Shown: positions 1 through 10,843, counted from the first letter of the stretch. The stretch: DNA of 64,000 nt from Vibrio furnissii CIP 102972 (GCF_000176175.1 NZ_ACZP01000012.1:124001-188000); one strand, 5' to 3'. Numbers and translations are program-made. The notes: generated by a model from the sequence alone, not told the origin.

Positions 1-1103
1 GCATTCGTTTCGACACCATCTGTCTCTACACCGTCCGTTTCAACGCCATCCACGCCAACAGCATGCGTTTCCGCCGCGGGCATCAGCGATGGTTCTCGTT
101 GTAACTGCGGCGCTGGCGCTTCGCGAGTCACCACGCGGCCCATGCGCAGCACTTCTTGCTGAAACTGGCTTTCGCTCGCCAGCAAGTGCACTTTGAAAAT
201 CACTTCATTGCCTTGAATTTTAAGAATATCCAACGATGCAACCGAGCTTAACCGTTTGAGGCGATCTTCCAGCGTAAAGAATGACACCGCGCCGTTGACC
301 GGCGTAAACGACGCCAGCACCGCTTCCGAGGATTCGCTGTTGACCATCACCGCGCCTTTCTGCGCGTAGTAATCACTCAGTTCATCCACCATGTCTGCAG
401 CCGCATTTTGCCCCGACGCCTTACCGCTCATCGGCGTTTTAGGCGCCGAAATCATGTTGCCAGCATTTTGATCGTACAGTGTCCAGCGCAGATTCGAGCC
501 TTGCGCACGCACCACTAACACCGCATCGGTTGGGTAACGTTGGCTGGCCAAACTGATCGGCTGCGCAAAGCCGCCCCACAGATCGGAAATTTGCACCCCA
601 GTGATGTCATCAAAATCACCGACAGGCACAATAAGCGGCAGACCACGTAATTGAGCGCTGGCTTTGAGCTGGCGCAGTAGGGGCGTATTGGCGTGCTCCC
701 ACGTGATGCTGCGATCATAATTGGACTCTTCCACCAGCCAAACCAACAGGTTGGCGCGGTTTTCAGGCCAAAATGGCAACTGTGCCTGAGTCAGCAGCGA
801 ACGGATATGTTGGCCACTAAATCCCATTCGCAGGGTTTTCGCATCGCCTTGCTGCGCATAGCTGATCTGATTCAAGTACTGCGAATTCTGACGCAGCGCT
901 TTTTGAATGACCTCGTTGTTGACCGACTCTCTATCGCCGGTCGCTCGCACAATCACTTGTTGCATCCCCGCAATGCGGGCCGCGGCGTCAGCATTGTCCT
1001 GCTGCTCATCGATCACGACTTCTGTTTGGTACAAATTGACTTTCGTCAGCGCAAGCGCCGGCAGACTCATCAGCCCGGCCATCAACAATGCTAAATAACG
1101 CAT
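1..1103 (-). CDS. DUF2066 domain-containing protein, 3' end cut by window
   Basis: About 367 codons are visible, reading leftwards off the window. The product starts with a signal peptide (MRYLALLMAGLMSLPALA), so it is probably periplasmic. The body resembles the DUF2066 family, common in vibrios and of unknown function. Near the cut edge the protein has a short repeat, DGVET, three times in a row, encoded with different synonymous codons. The gene lies divergent to uraA with about 220 bp between them. The start ATG is the complement of 1101-1103. The family call rests on general resemblance. Confidence 0.75.
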   Translation of the reverse strand, partial: MRYLALLMAGLMSLPALALTKVNLYQTEVVIDEQQDNADAAARIAGMQQVIVRATGDRESVNNEVIQKALRQNSQYLNQISYAQQGDAKTLRMGFSGQHIRSLLTQAQLPFWPENRANLLVWLVEESNYDRSITWEHANTPLLRQLKASAQLRGLPLIVPVGDFDDITGVQISDLWGGFAQPISLASQRYPTDAVLVVRAQGSNLRWTLYDQNAGNMISAPKTPMSGKASGQNAAADMVDELSDYYAQKGAVMVNSESSEAVLASFTPVNGAVSFFTLEDRLKRLSSVASLDILKIQGNEVIFKVHLLASESQFQQEVLRMGRVVTREAPAPQLQREPSLMPAAETHAVGVDGVETDGVETDGVETN

Positions 1104-1261
1104 AGTGTTCCTAGGTCCTCAATTGTGAAGGTTGATGATAAGCAACTATCCGATTTCGGGCAAGAAAACGCCGCCAGTATCGCGTCAAAAAATCCCCAAT
1201 TCGTGGCTGGCTATTTCGTCCCTGTAAACTAAAAATAATCCATTTTTTGATCCAGTTTAAA

Positions 1262-1277
1262 TGGCAAACGTTTGCAA
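1262..1277 (+). promoter_or_regulatory. PurR box upstream of uraA
   Basis: Contains the perfect 12-bp palindrome GCAAACGTTTGC (1264-1275), the core of the PurR operator consensus. It lies about 50 bp before the uraA start and just upstream of a -10-like TAGAAT (1284-1289), where bound PurR would block RNA polymerase. Purine-dependent control of uracil uptake is inferred. Confidence 0.75.
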
Positions 1278-1323
1278 AAGTGATAGAATCCCGCGAATTT
1301 TGTTCAGTATCAGGGAAAATACA

Positions 1324-2574
1324 ATGAAAAATGCCATTCAAGGCGCACAGATGCTTTTCGTCGCATTTGGTGCTCTGGTTCTTGTACCGTTGTTAACCGG
1401 TCTTGATCCCAACGTCGCACTTTTCGGTGCTGGTGCCGGCACCCTCCTCTTCCAAATCATCACCCGTCGCTCCGTTCCAATCTTTCTTGCTTCTTCTTTC
1501 GCTTTCATCGCTCCCATTATGTACGGTATCCAAGCTTGGGGTATTCCGGCAACCATGGGTGGTTTGATGGCAGCCGGTGCGGTTTACATCCTTATGGGTG
1601 CGGTGATTAAAGTGCGCGGTGTGGAAATCATCCACAAACTGCTGCCGCCTGTGGTGGTAGGGCCGGTGATCATGGTGATCGGCTTGGGCCTTGCGCCAGC
1701 CGCAGTCAACATGGCACTGGGTAAAACCGGTGACGGTTCGGTGCAACTGGTCGCGGGCGATGCGGCCCTGTGGATTTCATGCGTTTCACTGCTGGTCACC
1801 ATCGTGATGAGTGTGTTCTCCAAAGGCTTCTTTAAGCTGGTTCCCATTTGTGGTGGGATTGCATCGGGCTACGCTTTGTCGCTTTACTTTGGTGTGGTGA
1901 GCTTTGCGCCAGTACAACAAGCGGCATGGTTTGCACTGCCAAACTTTACTTTCCCAGAATTCAACATCAACGCCATTCTGTTCATGATTCCGGTTGCCAT
2001 TGCACCCGCTGTTGAACACGTGGGCGATATGCTGGCGATCTCGAATGTGACCGGCAAAGACTACATCAAAAAACCAGGCCTGCACCGCACCATCACCGGT
2101 GACGGGGTTGCCACCATGGCGGCAACATTCCTTGGCGCGCCACCAAACACCACCTACAGTGAAGTGACCGGTGCCGTCATGCTGACCAAAGCATTCAACC
2201 CAGCAATCATGACATGGGCGGCAGTGACTGCCATTGTGCTGGCACTGGTGGGTAAACTGGGCGCGCTGCTACAAACCATTCCTGTGCCTGTCATGGGCGG
2301 CATCATGATTCTGCTGTTTGGTTCGATTGCAACCGTGGGCCTTAACACACTGATCAAAAACAACGTCGACCTACACAAATCACGTAACCTCGTGATCGTG
2401 GCAGTGACGCTGGTATTTGGTATCGGCGGCATGGCTTTCGGTATTGGCGAATTCAGCCTGCAAGGCGTGAGCCTATGCGGTATTGTCGCGATTATTCTTA
2501 ACCTGGTCTTGCCAAATGATTTGGGCGAAAACCACATCGTGGATAACGCGCAGATGGAAGAAGGCAAACACTGA
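1324..2574 (+). CDS. uraA: Uracil permease UraA
   Basis: A 416-residue inner-membrane uracil:proton symporter of the NCS2 (nucleobase-cation symporter 2) family. The protein is hydrophobic throughout, with about 14 membrane segments. The family's substrate-site stretches are present: AEHVGD, and PPNTTYSEVTG, each holding a glutamate that contacts uracil in E. coli UraA. An upstream in-frame ATG at 1261 lies inside the PurR box, so ATG 1324, after the -10 and near AGGGAAAA, is the better start. upp, which converts the imported uracil to UMP, is 52 kb away here rather than in the same operon. A strong terminator follows. Confidence 0.95.
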   Translation: MKNAIQGAQMLFVAFGALVLVPLLTGLDPNVALFGAGAGTLLFQIITRRSVPIFLASSFAFIAPIMYGIQAWGIPATMGGLMAAGAVYILMGAVIKVRGVEIIHKLLPPVVVGPVIMVIGLGLAPAAVNMALGKTGDGSVQLVAGDAALWISCVSLLVTIVMSVFSKGFFKLVPICGGIASGYALSLYFGVVSFAPVQQAAWFALPNFTFPEFNINAILFMIPVAIAPAVEHVGDMLAISNVTGKDYIKKPGLHRTITGDGVATMAATFLGAPPNTTYSEVTGAVMLTKAFNPAIMTWAAVTAIVLALVGKLGALLQTIPVPVMGGIMILLFGSIATVGLNTLIKNNVDLHKSRNLVIVAVTLVFGIGGMAFGIGEFSLQGVSLCGIVAIILNLVLPNDLGENHIVDNAQMEEGKH

Positions 2575-2610
2575 TTCGTTCGCGAATAACGGATTCGTTC
2601 TTGAAGATCA

Positions 2611-2638
2611 AAACGGCCTCTGATGAGGCCGTTTTTTT
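2611..2638 (+). terminator. Rho-independent terminator after uraA
   Basis: Nine-base-pair GC-rich stem, AACGGCCTC with GAGGCCGTT, loop TGAT, followed by seven T. Confidence 0.9.
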
Positions 2639-2662
2639 ATGTGGGGTGTTTGCGCCTGCGCG

Positions 2663-3142
2663 TTAGGCGTCTTGGCACAAATCGACAAACTGCGCGCGCG
2701 TGAGCATGGCTAAATCCTTGGGTGCCAGCTCGATTTCCAGCCCGCGTTTACCGGCGCTCACACACAGCGTTGGCAGTTCCAACGCACTAAGGTGAATGAA
2801 GGTTGGCAGCGCTTTTTTCTGCCCCAGTGGGCTGATGCCACCCACCACATACCCCGTGGTTTTCTGCGCGATCTCAGGGTTTGCCATGTCTGCCTTTTTG
2901 GCATGCGCCGCTTTGGCTGCCAGTTTCAAATTCAATTTGTGATCCACCGGAATCACCGCGACCGCCAGATTCTTCTCTTCTCCATTGAGGCAAAACAGCA
3001 AGGTTTTGAATACGGTTTTCGGATCTTGGCCGAGTGCCTGAGCGGCTTCTAAGCCGTAGCTGCTGTGGCTCGGATCGTGTTCGTATTGATGGATGGTGTG
3101 GGAAACTTTCTTTTTCTTCGCAAGGTTAATCGCTGGAGTCAT
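2663..3142 (-). CDS. ybaK: Cys-tRNA(Pro)/Cys-tRNA(Cys) deacylase YbaK
   Basis: A 159-residue protein, the same length as E. coli YbaK. It hydrolyses Cys-tRNA(Pro) mischarged by prolyl-tRNA synthetase, working in trans with that enzyme in the cytoplasm. Lys46, in TVFKTLLF, is at the position of the essential lysine of the family, and the GGISPLGQKKALP stretch is the typical substrate loop. The reading frame is open 41 codons further upstream, but that extension has no family similarity and runs into the nutA terminator, so the start is set at MTPAINLAKKKK. Confidence 0.93.
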   Translation of the reverse strand: MTPAINLAKKKKVSHTIHQYEHDPSHSSYGLEAAQALGQDPKTVFKTLLFCLNGEEKNLAVAVIPVDHKLNLKLAAKAAHAKKADMANPEIAQKTTGYVVGGISPLGQKKALPTFIHLSALELPTLCVSAGKRGLEIELAPKDLAMLTRAQFVDLCQDA

Positions 3143-3211
3143 GGTGAATCGGTCCTTTATACCAATCAGGATAAACCCGGGCGGGCTTATAGTGATTCGT
3201 ACCATTGAGAT

Positions 3212-3247
3212 AAAAAAAACAGGCGATGCGCCATCGCGCATCGCCTG
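3212..3247 (-). terminator. Terminator after nutA
   Basis: Perfect 10-bp stem CAGGCGATGC / GCATCGCCTG (3220-3229 and 3238-3247). On the minus strand it is followed by a run of eight T, so it ends nutA transcription. Confidence 0.85.
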
Positions 3248-3291
3248 ATAGTTAAAGGGATTCAACCTATTGAGTCAATCCTTTCCTGTCC

Positions 3292-4956
3292 TCATTCCTG
3301 ATAAACGATTTCACCCGATGGCGCGAAACGGTTCACATCCACCGGACTGTTCGCTTCCAGATAATCTTTCAGCACTTCAGCGTCGACAAAACCGGTGTTG
3401 ACGTAACCTGCGTGATCAGAAATCTTCGGATAACCGTCACCGCCCGCCGCGTTAAAGCTTGGCACGGTAAAGCGGTAATTCTCATCCAGACGCAGCTGTT
3501 TACCTCCAATGAAGACGTTCGACACTTTGCCGTTGGCGACCGTCATGGTAATCCCCGCAAATTGCGCGTAAGCACCGGAATCAATCGGCTTGGTTGCCAC
3601 CACGTTGAGGTAATCCAACACTTCCTGACCATTCATGTCGACGTAGCTCACGATGTTGCCAAATGGCTGCACTTGCAGCACATCTTTATAGGTCACATCA
3701 CCGGCAGGAATGGAGTCACGCACGCCGCCTGAGTTCATCACACCAAAGTCGGCTTTCGCGCGCTGCATGTGCGCGGTCGCAATCAAACGACCCAGATTGG
3801 TTTGTTGGTAGCGCACCACATCGCGGTCACCTTCCAATTTACCGTTGGTTTCGGCGATCTTAACGTTCAGCTGCGCTGCACCTTTTTCCTGATACGGACG
3901 CAGGAAATCGAGCATCGCTGGGTCTTCTTTAATTTCGGTGGTGGCAAACACACGTTGGCTTTCGCCGTTCACCTTCACTTTTTTCTTCAAGTTCACCGGA
4001 ATGAGGTTGTAGCTGACCATGTTCAGCTCACCGTTACGGAATTCGTAATCCGCACGACCGACATATTTCCCCCATTCGTACGCTTGAACGATGTACGTTC
4101 CATTTTGAATGTCCGGTTTGCACTCATCGCCCGGTACAAAGTTTTTCTTCACCAGATTCGGGCCTTCCATACAAACCGGCTCTTGGGAGTGACCACCGAC
4201 GATCATGTCGAGTTCACCTTTCGGCAGGAAGCGCGCCAGTGCCACATCGCCCGGCGCGTTAATGCCGTGCTGACCATTCTGGTAGTGGCCCATGTGTGTC
4301 ACAGCGATGATCAGATCCGGGTGTTCGGTTTTTTTCAGTTCTTGGATCACCTGTTTCGCTTCCGCTTTGGGATCGCGAAAATCAATGCCACCGATGTATT
4401 CCGGATTACCAATCTTGGCGGTGTCTTCTGTGGTTAGGCCGATCACCGCAATCTTAATGCCCTGCTTGTCGAAGATGTGGTACGGCTGGAACAGACGTTT
4501 GCCAGTCGCTTTGTCATAAATGTTGGCCGACAGCATCGGGAAGTTGGCCCACTCTTCCTGTTGGAACAGCACTTCGAGCGGGTTATCGAATTCGTGGTTG
4601 CCAATGGCCATCGCATCATAACCAATGTGGCTCATGCCTTTGAAATCCGGTTCAGCATTCTGCAAATCAGATTCTGGTACCCCGGTGTTGATGTCACCGC
4701 CAGACAACAACAGCACGCTGCCGCCCTGCGCTTCTACATCCGCACGGATCTGGTCAATCAGCGTTTTGCGCGCGGCCATGCCGTATTCACCATAGTTATT
4801 CTGCCAAAAACGGCCGTGATGGTCGTTGGTGTGCAAAATGGTCAACTTGTAGGTGGTGTCTTGTTGCCATTCGTGTGCGGGTTGCGAAGCACAGCCAGCC
4901 AGCGACGCAATAATTGCGGCGCTTAACACGGATTTGAGGAGTAAGCCTTGTTTCAT
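3292..4956 (-). CDS. nutA: Surface 5'-nucleotidase lipoprotein (NutA/UshA family)
   Basis: A 554-residue metallophosphoesterase that takes phosphate off extracellular nucleotides so that nucleosides can be imported. The N-terminus is a lipoprotein signal peptide with lipobox LAGC (Cys22). The metallophosphatase motifs are clear: ILHTNDHHGRF, GGDINTG, GNHEFD and the later GGHSQEP. The C-terminal half is a 5'-nucleotidase substrate domain. Vibrio NutA is known as a membrane-anchored, chloride-dependent enzyme. The frame is open 30 codons upstream, but MKQGLLLK gives the correct signal peptide. The gene is followed by its own terminator. Confidence 0.92.
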   Translation of the reverse strand: MKQGLLLKSVLSAAIIASLAGCASQPAHEWQQDTTYKLTILHTNDHHGRFWQNNYGEYGMAARKTLIDQIRADVEAQGGSVLLLSGGDINTGVPESDLQNAEPDFKGMSHIGYDAMAIGNHEFDNPLEVLFQQEEWANFPMLSANIYDKATGKRLFQPYHIFDKQGIKIAVIGLTTEDTAKIGNPEYIGGIDFRDPKAEAKQVIQELKKTEHPDLIIAVTHMGHYQNGQHGINAPGDVALARFLPKGELDMIVGGHSQEPVCMEGPNLVKKNFVPGDECKPDIQNGTYIVQAYEWGKYVGRADYEFRNGELNMVSYNLIPVNLKKKVKVNGESQRVFATTEIKEDPAMLDFLRPYQEKGAAQLNVKIAETNGKLEGDRDVVRYQQTNLGRLIATAHMQRAKADFGVMNSGGVRDSIPAGDVTYKDVLQVQPFGNIVSYVDMNGQEVLDYLNVVATKPIDSGAYAQFAGITMTVANGKVSNVFIGGKQLRLDENYRFTVPSFNAAGGDGYPKISDHAGYVNTGFVDAEVLKDYLEANSPVDVNRFAPSGEIVYQE

Positions 4957-5271
4957 TGTCGTACCTTTCAACTGATGGGGGTCCACTACTTTTCTTTTCA
5001 AAGTGTAGTCAGTCAATGCGCTCTTCTTTGAGAGTGATCGCGCCAACTGACTGATAAAACATGAACTAATTTAAAATAAGCCAAATGATGTAACAGCTTT
5101 GTTGCATCACTCTGTGAAATTCATCACTAAAAATAGCCACAGGGCGTGGCGAAGCGTATCGAGAAATGGCAAATGGTGTTGTGAAGCGCCGAGACTATTT
5201 CACCCGTTATCCGCACGCCATCTGCAAAAATGCGTGCGCAAGCGTTTACGTCACCGCCGAAGCACAGCGAC
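4957..5271. other. Intergenic region upstream of nutA
   Basis: About 315 bases between the kdsA terminator and nutA, with no credible gene. The one structure seen is a dyad at 5007-5052: AGTCAGT (5007-5013) against ACTGACT (5046-5052), with an inner GCGC pair. It sits 50-95 bp before the nutA start and could be an operator or a leader hairpin. Confidence 0.5.
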
Positions 5272-5296
5272 AAAAAAGCCGCCCGAAGGCGGCTTC
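5272..5296 (-). terminator. Terminator after kdsA
   Basis: Stem AAGCCGCC / GGCGGCTT with a CGAA loop, followed on the minus strand by a T run. It closes the hemA-to-kdsA operon. Confidence 0.88.
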
Positions 5297-5305
5297 TGCA
5301 ATCGA

Positions 5306-6178
<873 letters not shown>

Positions 6179-6988
6179 TTAATGCAGCGTCACGTGGTTG
6201 TGACTGAGTGCATTGAGTTGAGTTTTCAATAATTCTGCGGCCGGATCGTCCGGGCACTGCTCAATAAAATATTGATAATCCGTCAGCGCCACCTGATGGC
6301 AATCCAACTGTTGATAGATAAAGCCGCGATCGCGAATTTCATACGGATCATCAGGCACAAACGTCAGTGCCAGATCAGTGCATCTCAGCGCTAGAGTATA
6401 GCGCTCTTCACGCAGCAGAGCACTTTTCAGCAAGGCCAACCAACGCCCAATGATGGTTGGGTGATCGGCAGGCTTCAAATGGTCGGCTTTGAGTTTGGTC
6501 AACGGGCCTTTGTGGCCAATCAGCCACGCTTGCAAGGTATGACGCGACACATATTCACCGGAAAACGGGTTCAGGTACAAAGGCGCTTCTCCCGGCCAGC
6601 GCAGTTCTAACAAGAACTGCGTCGGAAAGGTGATGCCTTGCAGCGGAAAGCCCAATTGGCGACCAAAAAACAGCAGCAACGCGCCCAAACTGACAGGAAT
6701 ACCTTTGCGGCGTTCCAGCACTTTATCGATGAACGCGTTGTGGGAATCGTAGTAGGCCTCGTGGTCACCACAAAATCCCCACTCAAAATAGAATAAGCGT
6801 AGAAACGATTCAAAACGCTGCTTTTCATCGCGTTCATGGACCAGACTTTGCTCAGCGTCGTCCAGTAATCGTTTCAATTCGATGCGCGCCCAGTCGACCT
6901 GGGTGTCCGGATTGATGGCTTTATTCAGCGCAAGGGCACCTTCCACCAGCTCCATCGCATCGAAATCTTCATCAAACAAATCCAGCAT
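6179..6988 (-). CDS. sirB1: SirB1/YchA family protein
   Basis: A 269-residue protein of the SirB1 family: an N-terminal transglutaminase-like fold (about residues 30-180, with RRKGIPVSLGALLL) and C-terminal tetratricopeptide-like helices. The length matches E. coli YchA. Its biochemical role is not established. The position between sirB2 and kdsA is conserved in gammaproteobacteria. A GTG three bases upstream (6991) is a possible alternative start, but ATG 6988 has the better spacing to the upstream GAG. Confidence 0.85.
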   Translation of the reverse strand: MLDLFDEDFDAMELVEGALALNKAINPDTQVDWARIELKRLLDDAEQSLVHERDEKQRFESFLRLFYFEWGFCGDHEAYYDSHNAFIDKVLERRKGIPVSLGALLLFFGRQLGFPLQGITFPTQFLLELRWPGEAPLYLNPFSGEYVSRHTLQAWLIGHKGPLTKLKADHLKPADHPTIIGRWLALLKSALLREERYTLALRCTDLALTFVPDDPYEIRDRGFIYQQLDCHQVALTDYQYFIEQCPDDPAAELLKTQLNALSHNHVTLH

Positions 6989-7038
6989 CACACTACTCTA
7001 TCTGTGAATCTAATACGGACAGCAACAGCCAGTGCGGC

Positions 7039-7422
7039 TTAGCCAAAGAACATCGGGATTTTGGTTACGGCAATTTTGCCGGCAATCGCCAGCCAGCCCA
7101 GCGCGCCAAAAAACGCGAATGTGCGCAGCAGCTTGTTGCGACCCAATTTCAGGGCAAAGAAACCCAGTGCGATGTAAGCCAGCACGCTGGTCAGTTTGTC
7201 GGTCATCCAAGGCGCGGCTGCGGTAAATGGCACAAATCCGGTGACAAAAATCAGGCCGATCCCGGAGAGCAGCAGGCAGGTGTCCACAATATGAGGAAAC
7301 ACTTTGAGGAATTTATGTTGGCGCAGTTCTGAATCCATCATCATCAGTACGTAACGTACCGAGAGCAGCAGCGCGCTCAGCCCGATGGTCAGCAAGTGAA
7401 AATGTTTTAATCCTTCGTACAT
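7039..7422 (-). CDS. sirB2: SirB2 family inner-membrane protein
   Basis: A 127-residue, strongly hydrophobic protein with about four membrane helices, matching the SirB2/YchQ family in size and in its MYEGLKHFHLLTIGLSALL start. Function unknown. The start overlaps the prmC stop by 16 bases, suggesting translational coupling inside the hemA operon. Confidence 0.88.
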   Translation of the reverse strand: MYEGLKHFHLLTIGLSALLLSVRYVLMMMDSELRQHKFLKVFPHIVDTCLLLSGIGLIFVTGFVPFTAAAPWMTDKLTSVLAYIALGFFALKLGRNKLLRTFAFFGALGWLAIAGKIAVTKIPMFFG

Positions 7423-8294
7423 TGTCTTCCTCGTTCGTCGTTATATTGGCCCAGCGTCACGCGATCATGACCGGCATAATCCTGCTCGGTGATCACGTGC
7501 TGATAGCCCAGCGCTTGCATGATGGTTCTCACGCTCGCACCCTGATCGTAACCGTGTTCAAACGCCAACCAGCCGCCGCTTTGCAGATAATCACGGCCAG
7601 CGTCGCTGATATATTTGATGTCGGCTAACCCGTTATCGGCGGCAACCAGCGCACTTTTCGGTTCAAAGCGCACATCGCCCTGAGCCAAATGCGGATCGTT
7701 TTCTTCGATGTATGGCGGGTTGGAGACTATCAAAGCAAACTTTGTACCGTGTGATAAGGGTTCAAACCAACTGCCCTGCAAAAACGTGACATTGGTTAAG
7801 TGCAAACGGTTTGCATTGTCGCTGGCCAATTGCTGCGCTTCGTCACGCAGGTCGATCCCAACCACGCGACGTTGTGGCAGTTCAGAGGCAAGCGCCAAGG
7901 CAATCGCACCTGTGCCCGTCCCCAAATCGAGAATATCACCATCCAGCGTCTGCGCTTTCTCCAGCGCCACTTCCACCAAGCGTTCCGTGTCGGGACGCGG
8001 AATTAAGGTGGATGGCGAGACTTTCAGCGGCAGCGACCAGAATTCACGCTCCCCGATGATGTACGCAACCGGCTCGCCAGTCAGGCGACGGGCAAGCAAT
8101 GCATCAAATGCTGCGTGCGTGGTGTCATCGAGAATTTTATCGGGCCAAGTCAGCAAGTAGGAGCGCGGTTTATCCAGTGCATGGCAAAGCAGCACGGCGG
8201 CATCGAGTGACGGCGAATCACTGCCGCTGTGCGTTAATTGCAAAGTCGCCGCCTTGAGGGCGGCTTCTATGGTCAGTGGCGAAGTCATTGACAT
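7407..8294 (-). CDS. prmC: Release factor glutamine methyltransferase PrmC
   Basis: About 295 residues. It methylates the GGQ glutamine of release factors RF1 and RF2 with S-adenosylmethionine, which raises termination efficiency. Seen: the SAM-binding motif DLGTGTGAIALAL and the catalytic SNPPYIEEN motif that binds the target glutamine side chain. It follows prfA, its own substrate's gene, directly. The longest frame begins at 8315 inside prfA; ATG 8294 (five bases past the prfA stop) or ATG 8288 are the likely starts. Confidence 0.93.
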   Translation of the reverse strand: MSMTSPLTIEAALKAATLQLTHSGSDSPSLDAAVLLCHALDKPRSYLLTWPDKILDDTTHAAFDALLARRLTGEPVAYIIGEREFWSLPLKVSPSTLIPRPDTERLVEVALEKAQTLDGDILDLGTGTGAIALALASELPQRRVVGIDLRDEAQQLASDNANRLHLTNVTFLQGSWFEPLSHGTKFALIVSNPPYIEENDPHLAQGDVRFEPKSALVAADNGLADIKYISDAGRDYLQSGGWLAFEHGYDQGASVRTIMQALGYQHVITEQDYAGHDRVTLGQYNDERGRQCTKD

Positions 8295-8298
8295 CAAA

Positions 8299-9387
8299 TC
8301 AGTTGAGCTCAGCAAGCGCGGCCAGCTGATCCGCTTGGTGCTCTTGAATCACGGGATCCACCAGCGATTGCAGATCGCCTTCCATCACTTCACTCAAACG
8401 GTAAACCGTCAGGTTAATGCGGTGATCAGACACGCGGCCTTGCGGGTAGTTGTAAGTCCGAATGCGGTCACTGCGATCGCCCGAACCCAGCAGGTTACGA
8501 CGCGTGTCGGAGATTGCCGCCGCACGTTTTTCTTCTTCCGCTTTGGCAATGCGCGCGGCCAGTACCGACATCGCTTTGGCTTTGTTTTTGTGTTGTGAAC
8601 GCTCGTCCTGACACTCCACCACAATGCCAGTTGGCAAGTGGGTAATACGAATTGCAGAATCGGTGGTGTTGACGTGCTGACCACCCGCACCAGACGAGCG
8701 GAAGGTATCAATTTTCAGATCCGCAGTGCGGATTTCTGGAATTTCGGCTTCTGGCACTTCAGCCATGACCGCCACGGTACACGCAGAGGTGTGCACACGG
8801 CCTTGCGATTCGGTCGCAGGAACACGTTGCACGCGGTGGCCGCCGGATTCAAATTTCAGAACACCGTACGCGCCATCGCCGCTCACTTTGGCAATCATTT
8901 CTTTGTAGCCGCCATGCTCTGCTTCGTTGGATGACATCACTTCGATGCGCCAACCGCGTTTTTCAGCAAAACGGCTGTACATGCGGAACAGGTCGCCGGC
9001 AAAAATGCCCGCTTCATCACCGCCCGCACCAGCGCGGATTTCCAAGAAACAGTTGCGGTCATCGTTGGGATCTTTAGGCAGCAGCAAAATTTGCAGCTCG
9101 TCGCTCAGGCGCTCAATCTCGGCTTTCGCGACCTTGATTTCGTCTTGCGCCATTTCACGCATCTCTGCGTCGTCTTCTTTGGCCATCTCTTCCGCCGCGC
9201 TCAGATCGTCCTGCGCTTGCTGATAAGCCTGAAAACAGTGAGTGATCTCCTCAAGCTGTGAGTACTCTTTTGACAGAGCACGGAACTTGTCCTGATCTCC
9301 GATAACTGCGGGGTCGCCCAGCAGGTGTTGAACCTCTTCATAACGCTCAACCAGGGATTCAAGCTTTACTAAAATCGACGCTTTCAT
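8299..9387 (-). CDS. prfA: Peptide chain release factor 1
   Basis: A 362-residue cytoplasmic release factor that reads UAA and UAG. Two diagnostic motifs are present: the stop-codon-reading tripeptide PAT (in VPATESQGR) and the catalytic GGQ (in [13 protein letters not shown]), the residue methylated by PrmC from the next gene. It lies 33 bp downstream of hemA in the same operon. Confidence 0.98.
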   Translation of the reverse strand: MKASILVKLESLVERYEEVQHLLGDPAVIGDQDKFRALSKEYSQLEEITHCFQAYQQAQDDLSAAEEMAKEDDAEMREMAQDEIKVAKAEIERLSDELQILLLPKDPNDDRNCFLEIRAGAGGDEAGIFAGDLFRMYSRFAEKRGWRIEVMSSNEAEHGGYKEMIAKVSGDGAYGVLKFESGGHRVQRVPATESQGRVHTSACTVAVMAEVPEAEIPEIRTADLKIDTFRSSGAGGQHVNTTDSAIRITHLPTGIVVECQDERSQHKNKAKAMSVLAARIAKAEEEKRAAAISDTRRNLLGSGDRSDRIRTYNYPQGRVSDHRINLTVYRLSEVMEGDLQSLVDPVIQEHQADQLAALAELN

Positions 9388-9420
9388 AGTTTCTTCTTTA
9401 AACGAATAAGGAGTAAGTGT

Positions 9421-10680
9421 TTATTGTGGGTCATCAAGACCCAGACTTTGTCTGATAATGGCCAGTTTGGCTGGCTCTCCCTGCTCCGCGGCGGTTTGCA
9501 ACGCACGCGTCGGGGTGTGGATCAGTTTGTTGGTGAGTTTGTTGCTCAGTTCAATCAGCAGTTTTTCCGGATCGCCGCCAGCCGCCAACGCTTGCAAGCT
9601 TTTGCTCAGCAAATCCTCACGAATGTCATTGGCCGCTTTGCGGTAGTCGCGAATACTGTCGACCGCTTGTAGCGAGCGCATCCAAGTCATGAACGCGGCA
9701 CTTTCTTCGCTGACAATCGCTTCGGCCTGAATCGCTTCGACCTTACGCTGCTCAATATTACTATCGACGATAGACTGCAAATCATCCACTGAATAGAGGT
9801 ACGCGTCGTTCAAATCGCCAACTTGTGATTCAATGTCGCGCGGCACCGCGATATCCACCAGCAACATCGGCTGATAACGACGCGCTTTCAGAGCGGTTTC
9901 GACCATGCCTTTACCAATGATTGGCAGCGGACTGGCGGTTGAACTGATGACGATATCGGCATGCGCCAGATAATCGGGAATTTCATTCAGTGCAATCACT
10001 TCGGCGTTGAACTGCTCGGCCAAATTCATGGCACGCTCACGTGTGCGGTTGGCCACGATCATGCGTTTACAGTTGTGGCTGGCCAAGTGCTTGGCCACCA
10101 ACTCGATGGTTTCACCGGCCCCAACCAAGAGCACCGTCGCATCCGAAAGTGATTCAAAAATGTGTTTTGCCAGTGTGCAAGCGGCATACGCCACCGACAC
10201 TGCACTGCCGCCGATTTCGGTTTCAGTACGAACCCGTTTGGCCACAGAAAACGCTTTTTGGAATAACTTTTCCATCGACGAATCGACTGAACGACTTTCG
10301 CGAGAATCGGCGTAGGCCTGTTTGACCTGTCCCAGAATTTGCGGCTCCCCCAACACCAGAGAATCCAAGCCACATGAAACGCGCATCAAGTGGCGAATCG
10401 CCGCCTGCTCTTCATGCACATAAAGGCTCGGTTTGAGATCTTCAGCATTCACCTGATGGAACTGCGACAACCATTCGATCACCTTGTTCTTGCACGATGA
10501 CTTCACATCACAGTAAATCTCGGTGCGGTTACACGTCGACAGGATCACGCTCCCGTTGACAAATGAACTGTCCGATAGCTGCGCCAAGGCGTCAGACAAC
10601 TTGTCTGGACCAAACGCAACTTTTTCTCGCAATTCAACCGAAGCCGTATTGTGATTGATTCCAATAGCAAGCAAGGACAT
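9421..10680 (-). CDS. hemA: Glutamyl-tRNA reductase
   Basis: A 419-residue enzyme that reduces glutamyl-tRNA(Glu) to glutamate-1-semialdehyde with NADPH, the first step of C5-pathway haem synthesis. The catalytic cysteine lies in STCNRTEIY near residue 50, the nucleotide-binding motif is [14 protein letters not shown], and the C-terminal dimerisation helices are complete. It is the first gene of the six-gene minus-strand operon and is divergent from lolB, with a 163-bp shared promoter region. Confidence 0.97.
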   Translation of the reverse strand: MSLLAIGINHNTASVELREKVAFGPDKLSDALAQLSDSSFVNGSVILSTCNRTEIYCDVKSSCKNKVIEWLSQFHQVNAEDLKPSLYVHEEQAAIRHLMRVSCGLDSLVLGEPQILGQVKQAYADSRESRSVDSSMEKLFQKAFSVAKRVRTETEIGGSAVSVAYAACTLAKHIFESLSDATVLLVGAGETIELVAKHLASHNCKRMIVANRTRERAMNLAEQFNAEVIALNEIPDYLAHADIVISSTASPLPIIGKGMVETALKARRYQPMLLVDIAVPRDIESQVGDLNDAYLYSVDDLQSIVDSNIEQRKVEAIQAEAIVSEESAAFMTWMRSLQAVDSIRDYRKAANDIREDLLSKSLQALAAGGDPEKLLIELSNKLTNKLIHTPTRALQTAAEQGEPAKLAIIRQSLGLDDPQ

Positions 10681-10843
10681 CTATCGAGGGTTCTCTGGTA
10701 AGAAATGGGCTAGGCGCAGAATTTTACTTGATGACCCTGTTTATTGAAAGGGTCAACGGGATTTGTTTTCCCGAGTTCGTGATATCAATGATATAGTGAA
10801 AGCCGTTTGACCGTTTTGACTGGATAAATAACGAGCACTTTTT

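Noticed and set aside
3769..4437. 222-codon plus-strand frame inside nutA
   Set aside because: Lies wholly antisense to a well-supported gene and has the Phe/His/Arg-rich composition of shadow frames.
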